This document shows positions 44,696 to 52,515 of a DNA stretch of 64,000 bases, piece by piece; within the stretch, counting starts at the first letter, position 1; each line of letters starts with the position of its first letter. The stretch comes from Chryseobacterium mulctrae (lineage in GTDB: Bacteria; Bacteroidota; Bacteroidia; Flavobacteriales; Weeksellaceae). The notes under the pieces were generated by a model that searched no databases, was not told the origin of the DNA, and saw only the letters and a list, made by a program, of their open reading frames with translations. The translations under genes were made by a program, and so were the position numbers. The stretch is taken from positions 496,001 to 560,000 of the forward strand of contig NZ_VAJL01000001.1 in assembly GCF_006175945.1 (NCBI RefSeq), given 5' to 3'.

Positions 44696-45259
44696 TTATA
44701 GAGATAAAATAATTGGAAGAATGACATTGGCCATTAAAAAACCGCCGACCATAAAGCAAATCGTTGCTACTAAAGACGGCCATTGCAGATTGGAAAGCCC
44801 CATTATCGCGTGTCCGCTGGTGCAGCCTCCTGCATATCGCGTTCCGAAGCCAACCAAAAATCCACCGACAACCATCAGAATGAATCCTTTTAACGTCAAT
44901 AAACTTTCAAAATTCATCAGTTGTGTCGGGACAAGATTGCTATAATCTGTGATCCCATAGGTTGCCAATTCTGCTTTAAGGTTTGGATTGACTGTAATTT
45001 CTCCGGGAATCATCAGCAAATGAGCAGCGATCATTCCTCCGAAGAAAATTCCTAGTACAAAAAACAAATTCCAGGATTCTTTTTTCCAGTCGTATTTGAA
45101 AAAACTCACGTTTGCCGGAATACAGGCTGCGCAAATATGTCGCAATGATGAACTGATTCCGAAAGATTTATTGCCTAAAATCAGCAAAGCTGGAACAGTA
45201 AGACCAATTAGCGGACCTGCAATATACCACGGCCAGGGTTCTTTTATAATATCTAACAT
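44696..45259 (-). CDS. YeeE/YedE-family sulfur transporter, long subunit
   Basis: 187 residues, about five membrane helices. It has GFGTRYAGGCTSGHAIMGLSNLQWPS, the second YeeE half-motif with its conserved Cys (GGCTSGH). With the preceding gene it should form a complete pore. It lies 23 bases after the MBL-rhodanese stop, in one operon. YeeE proteins import thiosulfate, fitting the sulfur enzymes nearby. Confidence 0.9.
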   Translation of the reverse strand: MLDIIKEPWPWYIAGPLIGLTVPALLILGNKSFGISSSLRHICAACIPANVSFFKYDWKKESWNLFFVLGIFFGGMIAAHLLMIPGEITVNPNLKAELATYGITDYSNLVPTQLMNFESLLTLKGFILMVVGGFLVGFGTRYAGGCTSGHAIMGLSNLQWPSLVATICFMVGGFLMANVILPIILSL

Positions 45260-45282
45260 TAATTTACTTATTTAATTCAAAA

Positions 45283-46695
45283 TTACTTCAAAACTTTACT
45301 TTGACATACAAAATCGCTTTTGGGAACATCAGTTTGTGCGATGGCTTTAAATCCACCTTCAATTTCGGTAAAATTTCTGTAACCTCTTGCCTGAAGGATA
45401 CTTGCCGCCATCATACTTCGGTACCCGCCTGCACAGTGAAGATAAAAATGTTCGGTCGGTTCAAGATGGTTAACCCACTCATTGATGTAAGCCAATGGTT
45501 TGTTATAGGCTTCATCGACGTGTTCTGCTTCGTACTCACTTTCTTTTCGTACATCAATAATTTTCACCTCTTTATTTTCAATTTCCTTTTCAAAATCTGT
45601 AGCAGAAATTCGATGAACTTTGTCAATTTCTTTTCCGCTGTTTTTCCAGGCTGCAAAACCACCTTTCAGAAAACCTATAACATTATCAAAACCTACCCTG
45701 CTCAATCTTGTGACCGTTTCCTGCTCTTCATTATCATTGGTAATGAGAAGAATCGGTTGCTTCACATCTACGATCAAAGCGCCGACCCAAGGTGCAAAAT
45801 CTCCGTCTAATCCAATATTAATTGATTGGGGAACAAAACCTTTTGCAAAATCTTCATTATTCCTTACATCCAGAATCAAAGCTCCTGAATGTTCTGCCAT
45901 TTCCTCAAATTCTTCAGGAGAGAGAGCGTGGAGACCTTTAGACAAAACCTCATCAAAACTGTCGTAGCCTTTTTTATTCATCGCTACATTCATCCCAAAA
46001 TAGGCAGGCGGTGGAAGAAGTCCGTCTGTAACAGCTTTTATAAAGCTTTCTTTGTCTTTTTGATTGAGCGCATAATTGGTTTTCTTTTGATTACCCAACG
46101 TATCAACGGTTTCTTTCTGCATATTTTTTCCGCAGGCAGAACCCGCTCCGTGCGCAGGATAAACGATGATTTCATCGTCCAGAGGCAGAATTTTTTTGTA
46201 TAAACTTTCGTAAAGAAGTCCTGCCAATTCTTCCTGGGTCATATTCGCCGCTTTCTGAGCCAGATCCGGGCGACCTACATCGCCAAGAAACAAAGTGTCT
46301 CCACTGAAAAGTGCTTTTTCCTCTCCGTTTTCATCAATTAATAAAAAAGAAGAGCTTTCCATTGTGTGTCCCGGAGTATGCAGAACTTTGATTTTGATTT
46401 TCCCGATTTCAAAGATCTGCCCGTCCTCAGCAATGATGGCTTCAAACTCGGGCTTTGCAGTTGGTCCGTATATGATTGGTGCATTTGTCTTCTTACTCAG
46501 ATCAACGTGGCCACTCACAAAATCTGCGTGAAAATGCGTTTCAAAAATGTATTTGAGTTTTACATTGTCTTTTTCCAATCTGTCGATGTATGGCTGGGTT
46601 TCTCTTAAAGGATCAATGATCACTGCTTCACCGTTTGAAACAATGTAATAAGCTCCCTGAGCGAGACATCCTGTATAGATCTGTTCTATTTGCAT
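45283..46695 (-). CDS. MBL-fold persulfide dioxygenase-like enzyme with two rhodanese domains
   Basis: 470 residues. The metallo-beta-lactamase domain (about 1-240) has THFHADFVSGH, the later HTPGHT and SGDTLFLGDVGRPDL, typical of ETHE1/Blh persulfide dioxygenases. Two rhodanese domains follow: about 265-350, lacking a clear Cys in the loop, and about 370-465 with HCAGGYRS containing the catalytic Cys. Together they oxidise glutathione-like persulfides and move sulfane sulfur. It shares a 19-bp upstream repeat with the tauE gene. Confidence 0.93.
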   Translation of the reverse strand: MQIEQIYTGCLAQGAYYIVSNGEAVIIDPLRETQPYIDRLEKDNVKLKYIFETHFHADFVSGHVDLSKKTNAPIIYGPTAKPEFEAIIAEDGQIFEIGKIKIKVLHTPGHTMESSSFLLIDENGEEKALFSGDTLFLGDVGRPDLAQKAANMTQEELAGLLYESLYKKILPLDDEIIVYPAHGAGSACGKNMQKETVDTLGNQKKTNYALNQKDKESFIKAVTDGLLPPPAYFGMNVAMNKKGYDSFDEVLSKGLHALSPEEFEEMAEHSGALILDVRNNEDFAKGFVPQSINIGLDGDFAPWVGALIVDVKQPILLITNDNEEQETVTRLSRVGFDNVIGFLKGGFAAWKNSGKEIDKVHRISATDFEKEIENKEVKIIDVRKESEYEAEHVDEAYNKPLAYINEWVNHLEPTEHFYLHCAGGYRSMMAASILQARGYRNFTEIEGGFKAIAQTDVPKSDFVCQSKVLK

Positions 46696-46756
46696 TTTAA
46701 TATTGTTTTTAAATTTTAATTTGATATAAATTTCCGGGTTTGAATTTTGTTGTACA

Positions 46757-46775
46757 GCTACTTTTGTTACACAAG
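46757..46775. promoter_or_regulatory. 19-bp repeat upstream of the MBL-rhodanese gene
   Basis: The motif gctacttttgttacacaag lies 62 bases before the MBL start and occurs identically at 47623-47641 before tauE. Candidate binding site for the adjacent Crp/Fnr regulator. Confidence 0.65.
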
Positions 46776-46780
46776 AATTT

Positions 46781-47575
46781 TTAAAGGAAAAGTTCTTTGA
46801 TGATGATGTAAATCCCCATTACCAAAATGAACCATCCGAAAGCAGGCTTTAGTTTTTTACCGTCAATCTTCTTTGATAATTGGGTACCGATGAGAATTCC
46901 TCCAATCGCAATGGCAGAGATGGTTCCCAATAAATTCCATTGAATTTTCATTGCATTGAATGTTGAAAAAAATCCGATCAGAGAATTAAAAGAAATGATC
47001 ACTAAAGAAGTTCCTATCGCAACTTTCATAGGTATTTTCAGAAGGTTGACCAGTGCCGGAATGATCATGAATCCGCCGCCTGCGCCAACTAAACCGGTGA
47101 AAACTCCGACTATTGAACCTTCTCCTGCGGCCAAAAGCGTTTTGTGGTTTTCTGAATGATTGATTTCAGTTGTAATTTCAACTTGTTTTTGAATCATTTT
47201 ATAAGAGGCAATGATCATTAGGCCTGCAAAAATCAACAGCAGAAATAGATTCTTGGTGACTATGAGGTTTCCAAGACTGAAAATATCATCAGGAATCAAT
47301 GGCAAAAGGTATTTACGGGTCAGAAAAATAGAAACGATGGAGGGAAGACCAAAGACAAAAGCCGTTTTAAAATTGACCAATCCTTTTTTGAAATAAGAAG
47401 CCGAGCCAACCATACTGCTTACACCGACAATGAAAAGCGAATATTCTGTTGCCAGAAAAGCATCTACACCAAAGAGATAAACAAGGACAGGTAAGGTAAG
47501 AATACTTCCACCACCACCTATTAACCCTAAAGAAACTCCTATAAAAACCGATGCGATATAACCGTAAATTTCCAT
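46781..47575 (-). CDS. TauE/SafE-family sulfite exporter-like permease
   Basis: 264 residues, about eight membrane helices in two halves, each opening with a glycine-rich motif: SLGLIGGGGSILTLPVL near 15-33 and VGVFTGLVGAGGGFMIIPALVNL near 155. TauE/SafE proteins carry sulfite, sulfonates or related anions. Next to the MBL-rhodanese and YeeE genes it belongs to the sulfur module. Confidence 0.93.
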   Translation of the reverse strand: MEIYGYIASVFIGVSLGLIGGGGSILTLPVLVYLFGVDAFLATEYSLFIVGVSSMVGSASYFKKGLVNFKTAFVFGLPSIVSIFLTRKYLLPLIPDDIFSLGNLIVTKNLFLLLIFAGLMIIASYKMIQKQVEITTEINHSENHKTLLAAGEGSIVGVFTGLVGAGGGFMIIPALVNLLKIPMKVAIGTSLVIISFNSLIGFFSTFNAMKIQWNLLGTISAIAIGGILIGTQLSKKIDGKKLKPAFGWFILVMGIYIIIKELFL

Positions 47576-47622
47576 TCTTTAACTTTATAAGGCAAAAATG
47601 GAAATATCTCTGAAGCTGCACC

Positions 47623-47641
47623 GCTACTTTTGTTACACAAG
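47623..47641. promoter_or_regulatory. 19-bp repeat upstream of tauE
   Basis: Perfect copy of 46757-46775, 48 bases before the tauE start and just after the Crp/Fnr stop codon. Confidence 0.65.
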
Positions 47642-47646
47642 GGAAT

Positions 47647-48279
47647 TTAAATAGAATCTGAAAGGATAATTTTGTTTCTTCCTAACATCAATTTTCCGGA
47701 ATCCTCCAGCTGTTTCAGAAGTCTTGACACCACTACTCTAGCCGTTCCTAGCTCATTGGCAAGCTGTTCGTGGGTAATGATAATGGTTTTAGATCGGGAA
47801 ATTTCATATTTTTTATGGAGCAGATTGAGTAGTCTTTCATCTACTTTTTTGAAGGCGATTGCATTGATAATATCGAGCAATTCTTCAAAACGTTTGTGAT
47901 AAAGCCTGAAAATATAATCCAGCCATTCAGGATATTCTTTGATGAATAGTGTGACCTTATCTATTGGTAAAAAAAGGATTTCGGAATCCTCTTCCACTTC
48001 GGCTTTTACAATGCTTTTCTCATTGTGCATACCTCCCAAAAACGACATAATGCAGCTTTCACCAGCTTTGATATAATAGAGTAAAATCTCTCTGCCGTCT
48101 TCTTCCGTCCTGATGACTTTTAACAATCCTTTCATCACAATCGGAATCGAACGTATAGAAGCATTTTCATCCAGAATGATATCGCCTTCGTGATAGGTTT
48201 TCAGTATACCATTCTGGTAAAGTTTATCCTTTAAATCAGGAGAAGAACTGAATTCAGAGGAAAAAAGAAGACTGTCCAT
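47647..48279 (-). CDS. Crp/Fnr-family transcriptional regulator
   Basis: 210 residues. Cyclic-nucleotide-binding-like domain (about 20-130: YHEGDIILDENA, LKVIRTEEDGREILLYYIKAGE) and a C-terminal winged HTH (about 150-205: IITHEQLANELGTARVVVSRLLKQLED). No Fe-S Cys motif for Fnr is apparent, and few cAMP contacts are visible. It probably controls the neighbouring sulfur genes through the 19-bp repeats. Confidence 0.93.
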   Translation of the reverse strand: MDSLLFSSEFSSSPDLKDKLYQNGILKTYHEGDIILDENASIRSIPIVMKGLLKVIRTEEDGREILLYYIKAGESCIMSFLGGMHNEKSIVKAEVEEDSEILFLPIDKVTLFIKEYPEWLDYIFRLYHKRFEELLDIINAIAFKKVDERLLNLLHKKYEISRSKTIIITHEQLANELGTARVVVSRLLKQLEDSGKLMLGRNKIILSDSI

Positions 48280-48712
48280 TATTAAAAATTTATAACAAAT
48301 TTAAAGATATTTGAGGAAATTGAACTGACCATTGATCATTCAAATTTTTTAATTGAATGATGTTGATGACCTATATCTCCCACTTCAGAGATGGAAGATT
48401 TTATAGAGGACGATGAAAGAAAAGTTTTAAACATAAAGTTTAGTTCTTCCTCAAATGCACTCTTAATAAAATGGCTTATGTTACATAAAAAAATGATTTA
48501 GTTTTAAAAAAATGTACATAGTTAACTATTATTTTTCACTAAAATAACCGACAGAATTTTTGCTTTTATGAACATTGGTGCAGCAACTGATTCAAAATAA
48601 AAAGACATTAAAAGACAAATAATACGAACATACGTCGAACTTACTTCCCTCATAATTGCCAATCATAATTTAATTTAAATCAACGACAAGAAATTAAATA
48701 TGATGAGTGCTT
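48280..48712. other. 433-base AT-rich gap before the recombinase module
   Basis: No gene or clear hairpin. It separates the minus-strand sulfur module from the plus-strand recombinase genes and is the plausible place for the other end of a small integrated element, but no repeat of the tRNA end is visible here. Confidence 0.4.
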
Positions 48713-48931
48713 ATGAAAAAGATTTCTTCACAAAAAAGCGATCGGAAAAATGAATCGCAGGATAGAATTATAGACTTTTCGCAGAATACTTTAAAAAAAG
48801 TTTCTTTCGAAAGATCTAAAAAGATTCTCACGGAATCTGGGTTAAATCCAACAGATGACGAAGTCAGGAGTATAATGGATTTTGCACATCAGTTGGCAGA
48901 TCTTATAATTAAAAACTATATTTTAAAATAA
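48713..48931 (+). CDS. Small accessory protein upstream of the recombinase
   Basis: 72 residues from ATG at 48713 (a GTG at 48707 is the alternative). Lys-rich start, then a helical tail NPTDDEVRSIMDFAHQLADLI. Short proteins ending like this often precede large serine recombinases in Bacteroidota elements. Possibly a recombination accessory factor; no named family recognised. Confidence 0.6.
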   Translation: MKKISSQKSDRKNESQDRIIDFSQNTLKKVSFERSKKILTESGLNPTDDEVRSIMDFAHQLADLIIKNYILK

Positions 48932-48982
48932 ATTTTACTACATTAGCCTGATAGCCACAATGTTAACATCAAACCTACCACT

Positions 48983-50608
48983 ATGCTAATAGCAGATTTA
49001 TATATTAGAGTTTCTACAGATGAACAAGCTGACAAAGGTTATTCACAGAGGGATCAGCATGAAAGATTAGAAAGATATTGTAATCAAAACCAGATCACGA
49101 TCGGTCAGGTGATCTTTGAAGACCACTCTGCAAAAAACTTCAATAGACCGGAGTGGACAAAATATATCAATCATATTAAAAAAAGAAGTCTAAAATCCAA
49201 TTTAGTTCTATTTACAAAGTGGGATCGCTTTAGCAGAAACGCTGGTGACGCTTATCAGATGATTAAATTGCTGCTAGGTAACAACATTTCCCCTCAAGCA
49301 ATTGAGCAGCCTCTTGATATGTCTATTCCTGAAAATAAGATGATGCTGGCAATCTATTTGGCAGCTCCGGAAGTTGAAAATGATCGCAGAGCCTTGAATA
49401 CTTTTTATGGAATGAGAAGAGCTCAGAAAGAAGGCAGGCTCATGGGAACAGCATCGTATGGTTATGTTAATAAGTGCACCGAAGATGGTAGAAAATATGT
49501 TGGTCTTAAAGAGCCGGAAGCTTCAAATATGCTCTGGGCATTTAATGAGATTGCTAAAGGCAAATACGCCATCAATCAAATAAGGCTGAAGATGAATGCT
49601 ATGGAGGGTGCAAACATTAGCAGTACATCATTCTACCGGGCAATCAAAAATCCTATGTACTGTGGTAAAATATTTATTAAAGCTTATAAAGACGAAGAAG
49701 CCTGTCTTGTTGAGGCTACCCATGAAAGTTTGATTTCGGAATCATTGTTTAATAAAGTACAGAAAGTAATAAGTGGAAAAACTTGGGAAGAAAGACCACA
49801 AGGAAAAATAATTGCTCATAATCATTTTCCATTAAGAGGTTTTTTAAAATGTCCAAAATGCGGAGGTCATATTAGCGGTAGCGGATCGAAAGGTAAAAAG
49901 AATGTCTACTATTATTATCACTGCAAATCCAGATGTGGATACAGATATGGCTCTGAAATGGTTAATGACGCATTTATAAAAGAGTTAAAAAAATATGAGT
50001 GTCATATTGGATTTAGTCAACTTATTAAGGAAATACTTTTAATCAATTTTAAAAATATTCATCAAGGTCTTGACGTGAAGAGAAAAGAAATCTCTTCAAA
50101 AATTATCAACTTAAACAATCGTCTAAATAGTGCCAGAGAAAAATATTTAGAAGACAAATTGGATTTTGAAGATTATCAATTGATAAAAAATGAAAGTAAA
50201 AAGAAAATTGATGCATTAGAAATGGAACTACAGAATCAAAAGCTGACTGGTAAAAATACCGATATTAGAACAAAACTTGATCAAGTGCTAAAAGTATTAC
50301 CGAATCTCTCGCAACTCTATACTACAGGGGATTCTGAGACTAAAAAAACGGTAATGTGTTCGATTTTTGCCGAAAAACTCGAATTTTACGAAACAACTTT
50401 TCGAACACCCCAGATCAATTCTGCTCTATCTTCTATCTTGCTTATTAACAATCAATTACAAAGGAAAAAAAAAGGAAAAATCACTCCTAAAAGTGATTTT
50501 TCCCGCCAAGTGACTTCGGAGGGGTTCGAACCCCCAACCCTCGGAGCCGAAATCCGATATTCTATCCAGTTGAACTACGAAGCCGGTTTTTATATCATTG
50601 ATAAATGA
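48983..50608 (+). CDS. Large serine site-specific recombinase
   Basis: 541 codons. Resolvase N-domain with LYIRVSTDEQ (catalytic Ser11) and TKWDRFSRNAGD, a recombinase domain (about 160-270: YGYVNKCTEDG, NPMYCGKIFI), a zinc ribbon LKCPKCGGHISG-CKSRCGY (about 291-323) and a coiled coil (about 355-430). The last 35 or so codons run through the tRNA-Arg terminator and the tRNA itself in antisense, giving a tail that is a by-product of the integration site; the native protein core ends near the Lys run at 50463-50478. It catalyses integration and excision of the adjacent element. Confidence 0.93.
   Translation: MLIADLYIRVSTDEQADKGYSQRDQHERLERYCNQNQITIGQVIFEDHSAKNFNRPEWTKYINHIKKRSLKSNLVLFTKWDRFSRNAGDAYQMIKLLLGNNISPQAIEQPLDMSIPENKMMLAIYLAAPEVENDRRALNTFYGMRRAQKEGRLMGTASYGYVNKCTEDGRKYVGLKEPEASNMLWAFNEIAKGKYAINQIRLKMNAMEGANISSTSFYRAIKNPMYCGKIFIKAYKDEEACLVEATHESLISESLFNKVQKVISGKTWEERPQGKIIAHNHFPLRGFLKCPKCGGHISGSGSKGKKNVYYYYHCKSRCGYRYGSEMVNDAFIKELKKYECHIGFSQLIKEILLINFKNIHQGLDVKRKEISSKIINLNNRLNSAREKYLEDKLDFEDYQLIKNESKKKIDALEMELQNQKLTGKNTDIRTKLDQVLKVLPNLSQLYTTGDSETKKTVMCSIFAEKLEFYETTFRTPQINSALSSILLINNQLQRKKKGKITPKSDFSRQVTSEGFEPPTLGAEIRYSIQLNYEAGFYIIDK
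50476..50501. terminator. Terminator between recombinase and tRNA-Arg
   Basis: AAAAATCACT pairs perfectly with AGTGATTTTT over six bases; T or A runs on both sides make it bidirectional. It ends 9 bases from the tRNA 3' end, so it is probably the native tRNA terminator. Confidence 0.8.
50511..50584 (-). tRNA. tRNA-Arg (anticodon TCG)
   Basis: 74 nt. The acceptor stem GGCTTCG pairs with CGAAGTC (one G-T), the anticodon stem TCGGA/TCCGA has the loop TTTCGGC giving anticodon TCG, and the T arm is GGGGG-TTCGAAC-CCCTC. CCA is not encoded. The recombinase frame reads through it in antisense, so its 3' end is the likely attachment site of the element on the left. Confidence 0.96.
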
Positions 50609-50656
50609 TAATTTATAAGTGATATTGTAATCATTCATCAATTATCATTTACCAAT
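50597..50656. repeat. Inverted repeat between tRNA-Arg and the outer-membrane gene
   Basis: ATTGATAAATGATAATT (50597-50613) and AATTATCATTTACCAAT (50640-50656), complementary except at one position with a 26-base loop. It lies just after the convergent end of the minus-strand gene and may act as its terminator; no strong T-run is present. Confidence 0.5.
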
Positions 50657-50663
50657 TATTATT

Positions 50664-52433
50664 TTAGAATGTTATCTTCACTCCTCCTACAACCTGCGCA
50701 CCAAGAACTTTATAGCCTTTGTACGTTTGGTATTTTGAGCTTAGAAGATTGTTTCCGAGTGCGAAAATACTGAAATTTTTGTGAATTTTGTACTCTGCAG
50801 ATAAGTTTAGATCAGCATAGCCACCAACTTTATCATTGGTATCTTGAGTTGACTGGAAAATCATCGACGGACTTCCCACTCCTTCAAGCATATACGAGTT
50901 TGTCGTTCTATCTGTTGCAAAAATTCCTTTGAAACCTAAAGACAATTTTTTCTCAAACATTGTATATTTTGCACCGATGCTTCCTGTAACTAAAGGTACA
51001 TTATAGATATTTTCGTAATTTTTTAAATCGTACTTTAAAAATCTTACATCAGCATCTACAATCAGGTTTTCTAACGGGAAATATTGCAAGCTACCTTTAA
51101 TGTCGCTCACATTTCCGTCATCATAAATTGTAGAAAAAGTATTGGTAAAATCGTAACCGGGTCTGTCTAAAGTAAACTCATTAGTGAAAAGATCATTTGC
51201 TCCGAAGAACATAATATTTTTCATTTTCCCGAATCCTGCAGAAACATCATATTTAAAAGTTTCGTCAATGTCACCTCTCAAACCTGCATAAAAATGATAC
51301 TGTGTTTCTGTAGGTCTCAACATTTGATCTGAAACCAAAAACGGATTTTCCTGTAATAATTCAGCGTACGTATTTAGTTTTAAACCACCGTCAACTCCGC
51401 CATAGAATTTAAATTCTTTAGAAGCTGCCACCTGAAATTCAGCCTGTGGAAACCAATATGTTTTATTATTTTTAAGTTCTTCTGCTAAAATCAAATTAGA
51501 ATTTCTTGCATTTAAAAAGTTAAATGAAGAACCTAACATTAAATAAGATTCACCTTTAGCAAAGGTTACTTTTGGAGCAATATCTGCATTGAAAAACGTT
51601 GAAGAATTTTTGTTTAATAAAGCAAAATCTGTCTTTACCGTTTCCAAGCCTAATCCTAAGTCAGCATTCATTACAATTCCGTTTTCTGACAGCTTTACAG
51701 CATGCTTTGAAAAGTTGGCTAAAATGGAAGCCTGATTTTCTTTTGCATCAAAATGATCGCTCAAAAATGAAGATTTTACTCTTACATCATTCAGAATTTC
51801 ATTAGAATAAAAATCATAGTAACCATTTACCTTAAACTGATTTACTTTTTGTTGTAAATCTACATCTGCAGAAGGATTTACAGCATAAATTCCATAATAA
51901 TTATAGTTATTTAAGCCATATTCTGCGTTCACATTGATTTTTCCTTTTTCACCATAAGAATTTAAAAAAGCTCCCAATGTGGCAGAACTTTGTTTAGAAT
52001 CCCAAGGATAGACTTTTTTCAGTCCGTTTGTGGATAAAACATGAACATCTGCCCCAACTTCCAGCTTATTTTCAACTGTTGTAGAAATATTAGCATCGGC
52101 TAAAATCTTCCCATAATTCCCCATTCCAAGTTGGAAATAGTTGTTTTGAGCCGTTCCGTCAAATTTAGGAGTAACATCTTCACCCTGAATGGTAGAAGTT
52201 TTAAAATCTGAAACCGCCGGAACATCAGTAATCGTATATTTTACAGGATTTGCCGACTTCTCTTCAGGCGGATAATTTTTCTCTATTGCTACAGAAGTTT
52301 TCTTCTTCTCAATTTTCTTTACTTCCGGTTCTCTTTTCTTGTTAAGAATCAGTTTTTCTTCTCTGATCTGAGAAAACGCCACAGACGAGATTCCCAGAAA
52401 TAATATAGATAGTATTTGAATTTTCTTGTTCAT
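50664..52433 (-). CDS. TonB-receptor-like outer-membrane beta-barrel protein without plug
   Basis: 589 residues: signal peptide (about 1-22, SVAFSQ), a Lys/Glu-rich linker, then about 20 beta strands to a C-terminal VVGGVKITF ending in Phe. It resembles the barrel half of a TonB-dependent receptor but no plug or TonB box is recognisable. It sits 82 bases downstream of a large TPR protein on the same strand, and such pairs recur in Bacteroidota. Ligand unknown. Confidence 0.8.
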   Translation of the reverse strand: MNKKIQILSILFLGISSVAFSQIREEKLILNKKREPEVKKIEKKKTSVAIEKNYPPEEKSANPVKYTITDVPAVSDFKTSTIQGEDVTPKFDGTAQNNYFQLGMGNYGKILADANISTTVENKLEVGADVHVLSTNGLKKVYPWDSKQSSATLGAFLNSYGEKGKINVNAEYGLNNYNYYGIYAVNPSADVDLQQKVNQFKVNGYYDFYSNEILNDVRVKSSFLSDHFDAKENQASILANFSKHAVKLSENGIVMNADLGLGLETVKTDFALLNKNSSTFFNADIAPKVTFAKGESYLMLGSSFNFLNARNSNLILAEELKNNKTYWFPQAEFQVAASKEFKFYGGVDGGLKLNTYAELLQENPFLVSDQMLRPTETQYHFYAGLRGDIDETFKYDVSAGFGKMKNIMFFGANDLFTNEFTLDRPGYDFTNTFSTIYDDGNVSDIKGSLQYFPLENLIVDADVRFLKYDLKNYENIYNVPLVTGSIGAKYTMFEKKLSLGFKGIFATDRTTNSYMLEGVGSPSMIFQSTQDTNDKVGGYADLNLSAEYKIHKNFSIFALGNNLLSSKYQTYKGYKVLGAQVVGGVKITF

Positions 52434-52515
52434 ATATATTGTATTAATGTATAAAGTAAAAAGTACTAATGATTAAATCACATGAATACATTTTACATGA
52501 ATACGACAGTACATT

